Shown: positions 41,464-50,830, counted from the first letter of the stretch. The stretch: DNA of 64,000 nucleotides from JAGVSZ01 sp963747775 (GCA_963747775.1 CAVVGT010000009.1:248001-312000), one strand, 5' to 3'. The notes: generated from the sequence alone by a model not told the origin. Made by a program: numbers and translations.

Positions 41464-41916
41464 TCACTCCATCTCGATGCGCTCGAAGGCGAGCTCGAGG
41501 TGCTCCACCGCGAGCTCCTGACCGGCCGCCTTCAGGCCCGCGTAGAGCAGTTTCACGGGACGGGCACGCAGCAGCTTCCACGTGAGGACCACCGCGCTGT
41601 GGTCCTCGTTCTGGAGCTGGATAACCACGTTGCGGGCAGCGTTATGATCGCCATTGCGGGCCTGGTTCCACCATTGATAGAGATTGAGCGAGCCCACGAC
41701 GCCGCGTTTCAGGACGACATTGCCGTGGCGCTCCAGGCCGGTCAGCTTGATGACGCTGTTCTCCTTCGAGTTGCCGCTGCGGTACTCGATGACGTCGAGG
41801 GCGAACTCGGGAAAGACCACCTCGCTGAAGCCGCTTTCCGGACCGTCCGTGTTACCGGTGCCGAGGTCCACGAGGAAGTTGAAGCCAGGATACGGACGTT
41901 CACGCAGCACTGCCAT
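41464..41916 (-). CDS. phage-type tail tube protein (T4 gp19 family), orphan
   Basis: A 150-residue protein with the pattern of T4 gp19-like tail tube proteins: Y-P-G-F-N-F-L-V-D near residue 9, G-F-S-E-V near residue 29, V-I-E-Y-R-S-G near residue 42, K-L-T-G-L near residue 57, V-V-L-K-R-G-V near residue 67, L-Y-Q-W-W near residue 78, and E-H-L-E-L-A-F-E at the end. In phages and contractile injection systems such proteins stack into the inner tube. No sheath, baseplate, spike or ATPase genes are here, so it is an orphan. It starts at ATG 41916 with AGGAGG six bases upstream and overlaps the preceding gene by 17 bases. Confidence 0.8.
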   Translation of the reverse strand: MAVLRERPYPGFNFLVDLGTGNTDGPESGFSEVVFPEFALDVIEYRSGNSKENSVIKLTGLERHGNVVLKRGVVGSLNLYQWWNQARNGDHNAARNVVIQLQNEDHSAVVLTWKLLRARPVKLLYAGLKAAGQELAVEHLELAFERIEME

Positions 41917-42328
41917 TTTCGCCTCCTTGGGTCGCCGCGCGCCGCACATAGCCGATGTCGCGGTAGATCTCGAGATCATGCGCGACGGTCGCGCTGCGCC
42001 GCCGCCCCGATGCGTCCATGTAGGTCACGCGCGCCGCGAACCGGGTGGGCGCATCGCGCGCGAACCAGCTCGCGGTCGTGTCGAGGAACGTCCGGATCGA
42101 CTTGCGCGGAGCGAGGAACTCGATGTTGCGGAACAGCGCCAGCGCCGCGACGTCGATGCGCCCGCCCGCGCCGGGGAGCGCGCGATCGAAGCGGATCGAC
42201 ACCTTGCGGGCCGGCGCGTCGCCGCAGTTCTGCACGGCGAGGAACAGGAGACCGTCCTCGAAGATCACGTCGACGATCACCGCGCCCTGCCACCGTCCGG
42301 TGCCCGGCTTGCCGCGCGCGGTCGTCAT
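41900..42328 (-). CDS. hypothetical partner of tail tube protein, Ig-like pattern
   Basis: A 142-residue protein lying 12 bases after the acetoacetyl-CoA synthetase stop and overlapping the tail tube gene by 17 bases. The middle reads like a beta-sandwich of the CARDB/Ig kind: L-F-L-A-V-Q-N-C-G-D-A-P-A-R-K-V-S-I-R-F-D, then more alternating strands. There is no signal peptide. The function is unknown. The overlap implies coupled synthesis with the tube protein, so I infer that it binds or caps it. Domain identity is only a pattern reading; profile searches would be needed to confirm it. Confidence 0.6.
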   Translation of the reverse strand: MTTARGKPGTGRWQGAVIVDVIFEDGLLFLAVQNCGDAPARKVSIRFDRALPGAGGRIDVAALALFRNIEFLAPRKSIRTFLDTTASWFARDAPTRFAARVTYMDASGRRRSATVAHDLEIYRDIGYVRRAATQGGENGSAA

Positions 42329-42340
42329 CGGTCTATGGCC

Positions 42341-44307
42341 CTACGCCACGTTCAAGGTGCGCGCCAGGCCGGAAAAGTACGCGAGGCTGCGCGGGTTCGC
42401 CATCGCATCGGCGCTCGCCACCTTGTCGACCGGCATCCCGAGCAGGAGCTTGCGCACCGGCAACTCCATCTTCTTCCCGGTGAGCGTGCGCGGCACCTCG
42501 TCGATTGCGTACACCTCGTCCGGGACGTGGCGCGCCGAGGCCGCGTCGCGGATGCGGTCCCGGATGCGCTGCTTGAGCGCGTCGTCGAGCATGCAGCCCG
42601 GGCGCAGCACGACGAACAGCGGAAGGAACGACTTGCGGCCGAGATACTCGCAGTCGACCACCAGGCTGTCGAGCACCTCGGGCAGATCCTCGACCACGCG
42701 GTAGATCTCCGCGGTGCCCATGCGGATGCCATAGCGGTTGATGGTGGTGTCGGAGCGTCCATAGATCACGCTGGTGCCGCGCGCGGTGAAGCGGATCCAG
42801 TCGCCGTGGCGCCACTTGCCGGGGTAGGTCTCGAAGTAGCTCTCGCGGTAGCGGGTGCCCCCGGGTCGTTCCAGAAGCAGAGCGGCATCGTCGGCATCGG
42901 CGCGGTCACCACCAGCTCCCCGACCTCGCCGACCCGCGGACAACCCGCCTCGTCGAACGCCTCGACCGCGACGCCGAGGCACTTCGCCTGCATCTCGCCC
43001 GCCGTCACCGGGAGGATCGGGCACCCCGCGACGAAGCCGCACGCGATGTCGGTGCCGCCGCTGATCGGCGCGACCCACCAATCGCGCTTGACCTTCAGAT
43101 AGAGCCACTCGAACGCGTCGACGCTCAGCGGCGACCCCGTCACGCTGATCGCATCGAGCGCCGCGAGATCGGCGACGCCCGCGGGCTCCACACCCGACTT
43201 CATCCATCCCGCAATGAGCGCCGCGCCGCAGCCGAAGTGCCGCGTCCGGGTCTCGCCGATGACGCGCCACACCTCGCCCGCGTCCGGCCACGACGGATGG
43301 CCGTCGAAGGTCACCAGCGTGCAGCCCGCGAGCAATCCGCTCGCCAGCAGGTTCCACACGATCCAGCCCGTGCTCGACATCCAGAAGAAGCGGTCGCCGG
43401 CCCGCATGTCCTGGTGCAGCAGCAGCGTCTTCAGGTGCTCGATCACGATCCCGCCGTGTCCGTGCACGATCGCCTTGGGCACGCCGGTCGTCCCGGAGGA
43501 GTAGACGATCCAGAGCGGGTGATCGAAGGGCACCTGCTCGAACGCCAGCGGCGCGTCCGACTCGAGCAGGCTCGCGTAGGTCGCGGCGCCGGGCAGGCGT
43601 GCGGCCGGGTCGAGGTACGGCAGGAACACCACGCGCTCCAGCGTCGGTAGCTGCGCGACGATCTCCGCGAGCACCGGTCGCCGGTCGAAGGCCTTCCCGC
43701 CGTACCGGTACCCGTCCGCCGCGAACAGGACCTTCGGCTCGATCTGGCGGAAGCGGTCGAGCACCGCGCCGCTGCCCATGTCGGGCGAGCAGCTCGACCA
43801 GATCGCCCCGACGCTCGCGGTGGCGAGGAACGCGGCGATGGTCTCGGGAGTGTTGGGCAGGTACGAGGCCACGCGATCGCCCGGCCTGACCCCGAGCGCG
43901 CGCAGGTTGGCGGCGATCGAGGCGACGCTGCGCTCGAGCGCCGCCCAGGAAATATCCTGCGCCGGCCGTGCCTCCGACCGCGCCAGGATCGCCGGGTATC
44001 GGGCCGAAGCGTTGCGCAAGGCGTGCTCGGCGTAGTTGAGCCGCGCGCCCTCGAACCACTTCGCACCCGGCATCCGCCGCCCGTCGAGCACGCGCGCGAA
44101 CGGCGCCGACGACCGGATCGCCAGGAACTCCCACAGCGAGGCCCAGAAGTCCTCGAGGCGCTCGACCGACCAGCGGTGCAGGGACGCATAGTCGTCGAAC
44201 CGCAGCCCCTTGCGCTCCGCGAGCCAGCGCCGGTAGCGGGCGAGCTCGCTCGCCTCCGCCCGTTCGCGCGGTGCCGTCCAGAGCACGGTGCCTTCGACCA
44301 ACGCCAT
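42341..44307 (-). CDS. acetoacetyl-CoA synthetase, one frameshift
   Basis: An AMP-forming ligase converting acetoacetate to acetoacetyl-CoA. The N-terminal block is W-F-E-G-A-R-L-N-Y-A-E-H near residue 89, the AMP-binding P-loop Y-S-S-G-T-T-G-V-P-K-A-I-V near residue 270, and W-V-A-P-I-S-G-G-T-D near residue 400; the C-terminal part has G-R-S-D-T-T-I-N-R-Y-G-I-R and the catalytic lysine region L-T-G-K-K-M-E. The frame breaks in a five-G run (C-run 42858-42862) where six would give N-D-P-G-G-T-R-Y-R. With that base restored it is 655 residues, the normal length. The start is ATG 44307, divergent from gamma-glutamyltransferase. Confidence 0.85.
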
Positions 44308-44397
44308 CGCTGCGCCTCTGCGTGGTGGAGCGCGTGAGCTTACCGCGATCCCGGCCATGGACAGGCGCAGGTCGCGCAGCGATACTCCGGCGCGCCC

Positions 44398-46036
44398 ATG
44401 TCCCCTCACCGCACCGACTTCGAGACCGGTCGTCCGGTCACCATGGCGCCGCACGGCATGGTCGTCTCGCCCCACGCGCTCGCCTCGCAGGCCGGCGTCG
44501 AGGCGCTGCAGGCGGGCGGCTCCGCCATCGACGCCGCGATCGCGGCGAGCGCCGCGCTCGCGGTCATCTATCCGCACATGACGAGCGTCGGCGGCGACGC
44601 GTTCTGGCTCGATCTACGATGCGCAGCACGATCGGGTGCGCTACCTCGACGGCGCCGGCCGCGCCGCGGCGGGCGCGAGCATCGGCTGGTTCCACGCGCG
44701 CGGCCTGCGCGAGATCCCGTACCGCGGCGTCCTGCCGGCGACGCTCACCGTGCCCGGCGCGGTCGCGAGCTGGAGCGAGGCCCATGCGGCGTACGGCCGC
44801 GTCCCGTGGGCGCGCAACCTCGGCCGGGCGGTCGAGCTCGCACGGGACGGCTTTCCGGTGACGGAGCGGCTCGCCAAGTGCATCGCGGCGACGCTGGCGG
44901 AGGGCGCGCTCGACGAAGCCGCGCGCGCGATCTTCGCCCCCGGAGGCAGCGCACCGCCGGCCGGAGTCAGGCTCGCCAACCCCGACCTCGCGCACACCCT
45001 CGAAGCGATCGCCGTGGAAGGTCGCGAGGGGTTCTACGCCGGTGCGGTCGGGCGCGAGCTGGCGCGCTTCGCGAAGGCCGCCGACGGGTTCTTCGACGAG
45101 CGCGACCTCGCCGCGCAGACCGCGGCCTGGGGCGAGCCGATCTCCGGCACCTATCGCGGCATCACGATCTACGAGACACCCGCCCCGACGCAGGGCTTCA
45201 CGGTGCTCGAGATGCTGAACATCCTGGAGGGCTACGCGGTCGGCGCATGGGCGTTCCTGGGACCCGAGCACGTGCACCACCTCGTGCAGGCGAAGCAGCT
45301 CGCGTATCACGATCGCGACACCCTGCTCGCGGACCCGGCCTACGCGCGGGTGCCGATGGAACGCCTGATCTCGAAGGCCTATGCCGAGGAGCGGCGCCGG
45401 CTGGTCGACCCGCAGCGCGCGCTGCCGTGGGACAAGGTGCCCTCCTACGGCACCCTCCGCGGCGATACGGTATATGTGGGCGCGGTCGACGCCGACGGGA
45501 ACGCTGCGTCGCTCATCCAGAGCCTCTACGGGTTCTTCGGCGCGGGGGTCGTCGCCGGCCGGACCGGCGTGGTGCTGCAGAACCGCAGCGCGTACTTCGC
45601 GCTTGACCCGGACCATCCCAACCGCCTCGAGGCCGGCAAGAAACCGGCGCACACGCTCATCGCCTCGCTTGCGGTCCGCGACGGCAAGCTGTGGCAGGTC
45701 CTCGGATGCATGGGCGCCGACGGCCAGCCGCAGATCCACCTGCAGGCGTACGTCGGCCTGATCGACTACGGGTTGAACGCGCAGCAGGCGGTCGAGGCGC
45801 CGCGCTGGCTGTCGGGCCGGTTCGGGCTCCACGACGCGCGCGACCTGCTCAACCTCGAGGGGCGGTTCGCGCCGGCGACGATCGCCGAGCTCGCGCGGCG
45901 CGGCCACCCGCTCAACCGCTGGCCCGACCGCGACGAGCTGGCCGGCCACGCCCATTGCATCACCATCGATCCGGAGAGCGGCCTGCGGCTCGGGGGCGCC
46001 GACCCGCGCAGCGACGGCGCGGCGATCGGCTACTAG
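44398..46036 (+). CDS. gamma-glutamyltransferase family protein (YwrD-like), one frameshift
   Basis: An Ntn-hydrolase of the gamma-glutamyltransferase family. The start is ATG 44398. It reads A-P-H-G-M-V-V-S-P-H and G-G-S-A-I-D-A-A-I-A-A-S near the start. The frame slips at 44611, where one extra G interrupts F-W-L-I-Y-D-A-Q. After repair it is about 545 residues. The autoprocessing/nucleophile threonine is in R-G-D-T-V-Y-V-G-A-V-D near residue 360, with N-A-A-S-L-I-Q-S following. The YwrD subgroup has no proven glutathione activity. No signal peptide is seen, unlike classical periplasmic GGT, so a cytosolic amide- or acyl-transfer role is likely. Confidence 0.82.
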
Positions 46037-46110
46037 TCGCAGTGACGGTTCCGACTCCGGGAAGCACGCGGGGGTTGGTCGCACGCGCCGCGAATGCGGT
46101 GCGCGCGCTG

Positions 46111-46146
46111 CAAACTAAAACGGCCCGGGTCAGGACCCCGGGCCGT
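46111..46146 (-). terminator. Rho-independent terminator of the lysine-rich peptide gene
   Basis: A perfect 10-base-pair stem ACGGCCCGGG/CCCGGGCCGT with a seven-base loop, followed on the minus strand by TTTAGTTT. It lies 33 bases after the stop of the 15-codon gene and faces leftward. It may also stop rightward transcripts of the transferase gene, but there is no T-run on that side. Confidence 0.8.
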
Positions 46147-46178
46147 TCGCGTCTACAGACTAGACGCGGGCGTGGCGC

Positions 46179-46226
46179 TTAGCGCTTCTTCGCCTTCTTC
46201 TTCGCAGCTTTCTTCTTCGCAGCCAT
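46179..46226 (-). CDS. 15-residue lysine/alanine-rich peptide
   Basis: M-A-A-K-K-K-A-A-K-K-K-A-K-K-R, stop. AAGGAG lies six bases before ATG 46226. The product is net +9 with no acidic residue and repeats A-A-K-K-K; it resembles the tail of histone H1-like or AlgP-type DNA-binding proteins reduced to its minimum. It has a good promoter (46271-46299) and an excellent terminator (46111-46146), so a discrete transcript of about 150 bases is predicted. Whether the peptide or the RNA is the functional product cannot be told; nucleic acid binding is inference from charge. Confidence 0.6.
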   Translation of the reverse strand: MAAKKKAAKKKAKKR

Positions 46227-46270
46227 GTAAATCTCCTTGTAGTAACGCGCCAAGTGTGGCGCGCGATCGT

Positions 46271-46299
46271 TCTATATCACCGTTCTGCAAGAAATACAA
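46271..46299 (-). promoter_or_regulatory. sigma70-type promoter for the lysine-rich peptide gene
   Basis: On the minus strand TTGTAT, exactly 17 bases, then TATAGA. It would start transcription near 46264, giving a leader of about 38 bases before the ATG. It is one of the best promoter matches in the window. Confidence 0.6.
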
Positions 46300-46347
46300 C
46301 GGCATTTTCGCCATTCGGATGCCGGACGTTGCGCGCATGCGACGCGC

Positions 46348-47905
46348 TCAGCCCGCCGGATCCTCGCCATCGCGCATCGCCAACGCCTCCAGATAGCGTG
46401 CCTCCAACCGCCGCGTGAAGCCGGCATGGTCGAGCAGCGGCGACGCGCGCAGCCGATCGCGCAAGCCGGCGCGCAGCGCCGCGCGACGCGCTCCATCGTG
46501 CGCGAGGGCCACTGCCGTCGCGACATACGCCGCGTCCGATTGCGCCGCGAGCTCGCCGAGGCCGACGCAGCCGAGGAGCGATGCGCCGACCCGCGACATG
46601 TGCCGGTCGCCGACGCGCGACACCACCGGCACGCCCATCCACAGCGCCTCGCAGGTCGTGGTCGTGCCGTTGTAGGGGAAGGTGTCGAGCGCGATGTCGA
46701 CCTCGGCGTAGGTCGCGAGATGCTCGCGCGATCCTCGCGCCAGCCCGCCACCTCGATGCGCGCGGCCGGCGACGCCGCGGCGCTCGAAGCGCTCCAGCAC
46801 CCGGTCGCGGGTCTCCGCGCGGTCGAGCGGCCCGGACTTCAGCACCAGCCGCGCGCCCGGCACGCGCGCGAGGATGTCGGCCCAGACCGCGATCGTCGCT
46901 GGCGTGAGCTTGCGCGACGTTGTTGAACGAGCCGAACACGACCGGCGTGGCGCTCGCGCGGCGGCGACCGCCGGGCAGTCCGCCGGCGGCTCGTAGGCGA
47001 GGAAGCCGCCCTCGAGGCGCAGCAGCCGCTCGGTGTGCCGCGCGTCAGCCTCCGGCGCCGGATCGGCGACTGCGTCCGTGATGCGGCAGTCCATCGTCGT
47101 CCAGGCCGGTGGTGTCCGGGATAGCCGAGCCAGGTCACCTGCACCGGCGCCGGCTTGCGCGCGAACACCGCCAGCCGGTTGCCCGCAGTGTGGCCGGCGA
47201 GATCGACGAGGATGTCGATGCGCGTCCTCGCGGATGAGCGCCTCCAGCGCGTCGTCGCTGGCTTTGGCGACGTCCCGCCACCCGTCGGCCGTTTGCCGGA
47301 TCCGATCGGTGGTGTCGTCGGACAGCCGGTGCGTGTAGTAGCAGAAGACCTCGTACCGGCTCCGGTCGTGGGCGGCGATGACCGGGGCGATGAAGTACCC
47401 CACCGAATGCCGCGAGAAGTTCGGCGACACGTAGCCGATGCGGACGCGTCGCCCGGGTTCCGGCGCAGGTAGGACTTCCCCGCCTCGGGGCGGACGCGTC
47501 CGCCGCATCAGCGCGCCGTAGCGGCGGTGGAGCTCGAACAGGCCGTCCGGGTCGGCGGGGGCAAGATAGTGGCTGAAGAAGAGGATGCCGGAGGCGATGG
47601 ACGCCGATTCCGGCGCCAGCTCGAACGCGGTGCGATAGGCCGCGAGCGCCTCCTCGATCGACCAGAGGTCGGCGAGCACGTTGCCCACCCCGAGCCAGGC
47701 GTCGACCGCGCGCGGATCGCGCTTCGCCCATGCGCGGTAGCACGCCAGCGCCTCGTCGAGCCGTCCGGCACGCTCGTGTGCTTCGGCCTCGCGTCGCAGG
47801 TCTTCGGGCGATTGCGCGCCCGAGGTGGCGTGCCCGCGCGGACGCTGCGCGCCGAGCAGGCTGCGGATCAGGTTGCGGAGCAGACCGGCGTGCCCGGCGT
47901 TGCGG
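46348..47905 (-). CDS. TPR/O-GlcNAc-transferase-like glycosyltransferase, multiple frameshifts
   Basis: After joining frames it resembles the bacterial SPINDLY/OGT family (GT41): N-terminal TPR (E-A-L-A-A-Y-R-T-A-F-E-L), I-G-Y-V-S-P-N-F-S-R-H-S-V-G-Y-F, G-H-T-A-G-N-R-L, V-T-W-L-G-Y-P-G, F-G-S-F-N-N and D-T-F-P-Y-N-G-T-T-T-T-C-E-A-L-W, the nucleotide-sugar-binding end. At least seven indels are needed: near 47222 (+1), 47117 (+1), 47104 (+1), 46952 (-1), 46919 (+1), 46766 (+1), 46742 (-1). The start is unresolved: the first in-frame GTG is 47688 but TPR sequence continues back to about 47905 without a normal start codon. It is last in a five-gene leftward operon. It would glycosylate protein Ser/Thr. 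Error is more likely than decay. Confidence 0.7.
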
Positions 47906-47908
47906 GGC

Positions 47909-48610
47909 TCAGCGCCCGGCCTGCGCGGCGTCGACCCGCGCGCGCAGCTTCTTCGCCCAGGCGTCGAGCGCCGATTTCACCTGTCCCCAGGTGGCGCCGC
48001 CGGCTTCTTGGCGGATCGGGCTGGCACGCGCGCTGTCGCGGTACGCCCCCAGCAGCTGGTTCGTGGTGCTCTCGTAGAAGCCGACCTCGATCGTCGCCGC
48101 GATGATGTAGCTGTTGCCGGCGGCGACCCGCTCGCGCGTGACCGCGTCGAGGCCCGTCGCCTCCTTCACGCCGGTGAAGACGAGCCCCACCGGCGTGAAC
48201 TGATAGAGGTGGATCGGGTTGTCGCGATGCAGGTCCACGATCGCCGCGCGGATCCGCACGACGTCCGGTCCCGGCTCGGCCACCACCGGGTAGCGGTCCT
48301 GCAGCTGACCGACCGTGGTGGTCCGGAAGTAGTCCGTGATCGCCTTCAGCTCGTCCGGATAGATGCCCTTGTAATCGGACTGCGGGCTGTACCAGACCAG
48401 GACCGGGTCGATCATGAACCGCGTGTACTTCGCGCCGTCGCCCGGCTTGAACCCCGGGCGACGATAGACCAGCGCACCGCTGCCGTCGGGCGCGGGCTCG
48501 AAGTCGACGGTGCGCCCGAGAAACCCGGACTGGTTGCCGGTCGTCGTCGCGCAGCCATTGAGCCCGAGCGCGGCCGCGGCCGCGAGTACGCACAGAAGTA
48601 GCCTCGTCAT
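47909..48610 (-). CDS. DUF3313-like lipoprotein
   Basis: A 233-residue predicted lipoprotein: a hydrophobic leader and lipobox L-N-G-C near residue 20, so the mature protein is anchored by acylated Cys. The body matches DUF3313-type proteins (Y-R-R-P-G-F, Y-T-R-F-M-I-D-P-V-L-V-W near residue 65), with unknown function in the periplasm or outer membrane. Start choice: two ATGs, 48616 and 48610; the second is better spaced from AAAGGGG. It follows the dehydrogenase gene by 32 bases and is directly followed by the glycosyltransferase. Confidence 0.75.
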   Translation of the reverse strand: MTRLLLCVLAAAAALGLNGCATTTGNQSGFLGRTVDFEPAPDGSGALVYRRPGFKPGDGAKYTRFMIDPVLVWYSPQSDYKGIYPDELKAITDYFRTTTVGQLQDRYPVVAEPGPDVVRIRAAIVDLHRDNPIHLYQFTPVGLVFTGVKEATGLDAVTRERVAAGNSYIIAATIEVGFYESTTNQLLGAYRDSARASPIRQEAGGATWGQVKSALDAWAKKLRARVDAAQAGR

Positions 48611-48642
48611 CGTCATCCCCTTTCCATGGTCGATCGGCGCGG

Positions 48643-49518
48643 TCAGCGGTCGTACAGCTTCAGCAGCGCGCCGGTGTCGAGCTCCGCGTACCCCAGGTGG
48701 ATCAGCATCCGGTACAGGGACAGCGCCTCCCCCATCATCGGCGTGGGCGCCTTCAGCCCCGCCGCGAACTCGTTGACCATCTCCAGGTCTTTGAGCAGCT
48801 GGCGCGCGTAGCCGAGCGGCGCGAAGTCGCGCTGCACCATGCGCGGGTAGAGCTTCTGCAGCAGCGAGCCGTCGGCGTGTCCGCCGGCGAGGCACTCGGG
48901 CAGCTTCGCGGCGTCGATGCCGGCCGACTCGGCGAGCACGAGCGCCTCCGCCATGACCGCGTGGCCGCAACCGACGATGAGCTGATTCAGCATCTTCGCG
49001 ACCATCCCCGCACCGGTCGGTCCCATGTGCGTAAACCGCGCTGCGATGTCGGAGAAGAGCGGCCGCGCGCGCTCGATGTCCGCGACCTCGCCGCCCGCCA
49101 TTACGGTCAGCGTGCCCGAACCCGACGCGGGCGGGCCGCCGGACACCGGCGCGTCGACCCAGCGGCAACCCGTCTTCTCCTTGAGCTGCGCGGCCCAGGC
49201 TTTGCACTTGTCGACCTTGATGGTCGAGAAATCGATCAGGAGCTGCGGTGGGCAGAGCGCGGTCGCGACGCCGTCGATGCCGAACACCGCCTGCTCGACC
49301 GCCTCGTTGGTCGGCAGATTGAGGAGCACGAAGTCGACGTCCGTTGCGGCGTCCACCGGCGACAGCGCCGGCTGCGCACCGGCCGTGCGCGCGGCCTCGA
49401 TCTGCGTCGGAACGATATCGAAGGCCTTGATCGCGTAGCCGCGCGGCAGGAGGTGCTTCACCATCGGGAGGCCCATCAGCCCGACGCCGACGTAACCGAG
49501 GCGGGGTTTGGTGGTCAT
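48643..49518 (-). CDS. NAD(P)-dependent beta-hydroxyacid dehydrogenase (3-hydroxyisobutyrate dehydrogenase-like)
   Basis: A 291-residue beta-hydroxyacid dehydrogenase. Dinucleotide motif G-V-G-L-M-G near residue 11, substrate signature D-A-P-V-S-G-G near residue 120, catalytic lysine in G-M-V-A-K-M-L-N-Q near residue 170. It would oxidise a short 3-hydroxy acid or reduce a semialdehyde. It lies 32 bases after the amidohydrolase in the leftward operon, so the lactone or acid made there may be its substrate. A second paralog is at 60-61 kb. Confidence 0.88.
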   Translation of the reverse strand: MTTKPRLGYVGVGLMGLPMVKHLLPRGYAIKAFDIVPTQIEAARTAGAQPALSPVDAATDVDFVLLNLPTNEAVEQAVFGIDGVATALCPPQLLIDFSTIKVDKCKAWAAQLKEKTGCRWVDAPVSGGPPASGSGTLTVMAGGEVADIERARPLFSDIAARFTHMGPTGAGMVAKMLNQLIVGCGHAVMAEALVLAESAGIDAAKLPECLAGGHADGSLLQKLYPRMVQRDFAPLGYARQLLKDLEMVNEFAAGLKAPTPMMGEALSLYRMLIHLGYAELDTGALLKLYDR

Positions 49519-49550
49519 GGCGCTGGTCTCATGCCGCTGGCCTCATTGAA

Positions 49551-50447
49551 CTAGTCGATCGCGTAGACGCGAATGGCGTTGTCGTGGAAAAGCTTGCGCC
49601 GCTCGTCCGCGGACAGGTCGCGGACGATCGTCCGGAAGCCGGCGTAGATCGCGTCGAACGTGGCGCACAGCCCGTCGACCGGGAAGTTGCTCGCGAACAT
49701 GCAGCGGTCCGGGCCGAAGAGATCGAGGGTCGTCAGCACGATCTCGCGGTTCGCTTCCACCGTCCATGGGCGTCCGGGCACGCCGAGCCCCGAGATCTTC
49801 ACCGCGACGTTCGGACAGCGCGCGAGGGTCGCCATGCCGTTCCGCCACGCCGCGATGCCTTCCGCGCTGCGGTCGCCGGGGAGCCCGGTGTGGTTGAGGA
49901 CGATCTGCTGCGACGGGAAGTCCTGCGCGAGCTGCGCGGCCTCCGCGAGATGCCACCACGGGGTCTGCAGATCGAAGCGCAGCCGGTTGCGCCCGAGGAG
50001 CGCGAAACCGGCGCGCCAGCGCGCGTCGGTCATGCCCCCGGGCGTGCCCTCCGCGGGCGAGCGGTTCGCGCGCGGCTTGTGGCGGATGCTGCGCACGAAC
50101 GGGAATGTCGCCTCCCGCTCGAGCACTCCGGCGGCATCCTCCCGATCGAGCCGCGCCTGCGCCACCGCCACGGTGGGGAAGCCGGTGTCGCGCCGCAACG
50201 TCTCGACGTAGCGCATCTCGCCGACCGGGTCGCGCGGGTCCCACTCGGTCTCGACATAGACCGTCTTGACAACCGGGTGCGGTCGCGCGTCGGCGAAGTA
50301 GTCGGCCGGCAGGTAAGGGCGCCGGATCGCGCGGTAGTCGCCGTAGCGGAACGGGATCGGCGGCTCGTCGCAGAGCCACGGGTAGTAGTTGACCCGCGGA
50401 TCCCAGAAGTGCTGGTGCGCGTCGACGATCGGAGGCGCGCCGGTCAT
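49551..50447 (-). CDS. amidohydrolase-2 family metal-dependent hydrolase
   Basis: A 298-residue TIM-barrel hydrolase of the class containing 2-pyrone-4,6-dicarboxylate lactonase and L-fucono/rhamnono-lactonases. Metal motif V-D-A-H-Q-H-F-W near residue 9; further H in V-L-N-H-T-G near residue 185; terminal acid in F-A-S-N-F-P-V-D near residue 250. These suit hydrolysis of a lactone. The start ATG 50447 overlaps the cupin stop (ATGA). With the cupin and dehydrogenase genes it forms a small catabolic operon, divergent from a Bug receptor and Mo-hydroxylase operon that could supply the substrate. Confidence 0.88.
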   Translation of the reverse strand: MTGAPPIVDAHQHFWDPRVNYYPWLCDEPPIPFRYGDYRAIRRPYLPADYFADARPHPVVKTVYVETEWDPRDPVGEMRYVETLRRDTGFPTVAVAQARLDREDAAGVLEREATFPFVRSIRHKPRANRSPAEGTPGGMTDARWRAGFALLGRNRLRFDLQTPWWHLAEAAQLAQDFPSQQIVLNHTGLPGDRSAEGIAAWRNGMATLARCPNVAVKISGLGVPGRPWTVEANREIVLTTLDLFGPDRCMFASNFPVDGLCATFDAIYAGFRTIVRDLSADERRKLFHDNAIRVYAID

Positions 50448-50794
50448 CCTTCGGCGAGCGCGTATTCCCGCTGCGCGGCGGAGTAGCCGAGCAGCAGCTC
50501 GGCAGGCGCGGTGCCCACGCACCGGATCGTGTGGACGGCGCCCCGCGGCACGACCGCGCACGCGCCGGGCGACATGCGGATGCGGCGATCGCCGATGCCG
50601 CACTCGACCTCGCCGTCGACGACGTAGATCGATTCCTCGCAGTTGCGGTGCAGGTGCGCGTCGCCGGACTTGCCGGGCTGCACGCGCAGGCGCGCGAGCG
50701 CGAGCTCCATGCTGTTCCCCACCTCGGCGCCCGCGAGCCATTCGATGGCGCCCCAGGGAAACTCGTGCCTGACAAGGCGATGCGGACCGATCAT
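50444..50794 (-). CDS. cupin-domain protein
   Basis: A 116-residue single cupin. Metal-binding motif 1 is H-L-H-R-N-C-E-E near residue 48 and motif 2 P-R-G-A-V-H-T near residue 85, with the usual G-E-V-E-C-G-I between them. Histidines and glutamate are all present, so it should bind a metal. It could be an isomerase, dioxygenase or sensor; the sequence does not decide this. It is the first gene of the leftward operon and is coupled to the amidohydrolase. The divergent promoter region in front holds a palindrome. Confidence 0.85.
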   Translation of the reverse strand: MIGPHRLVRHEFPWGAIEWLAGAEVGNSMELALARLRVQPGKSGDAHLHRNCEESIYVVDGEVECGIGDRRIRMSPGACAVVPRGAVHTIRCVGTAPAELLLGYSAAQREYALAEG

Positions 50795-50830
50795 TGGAAG
50801 GCTCCTTCGCGACGCGGAAGCGTGGCGAGG

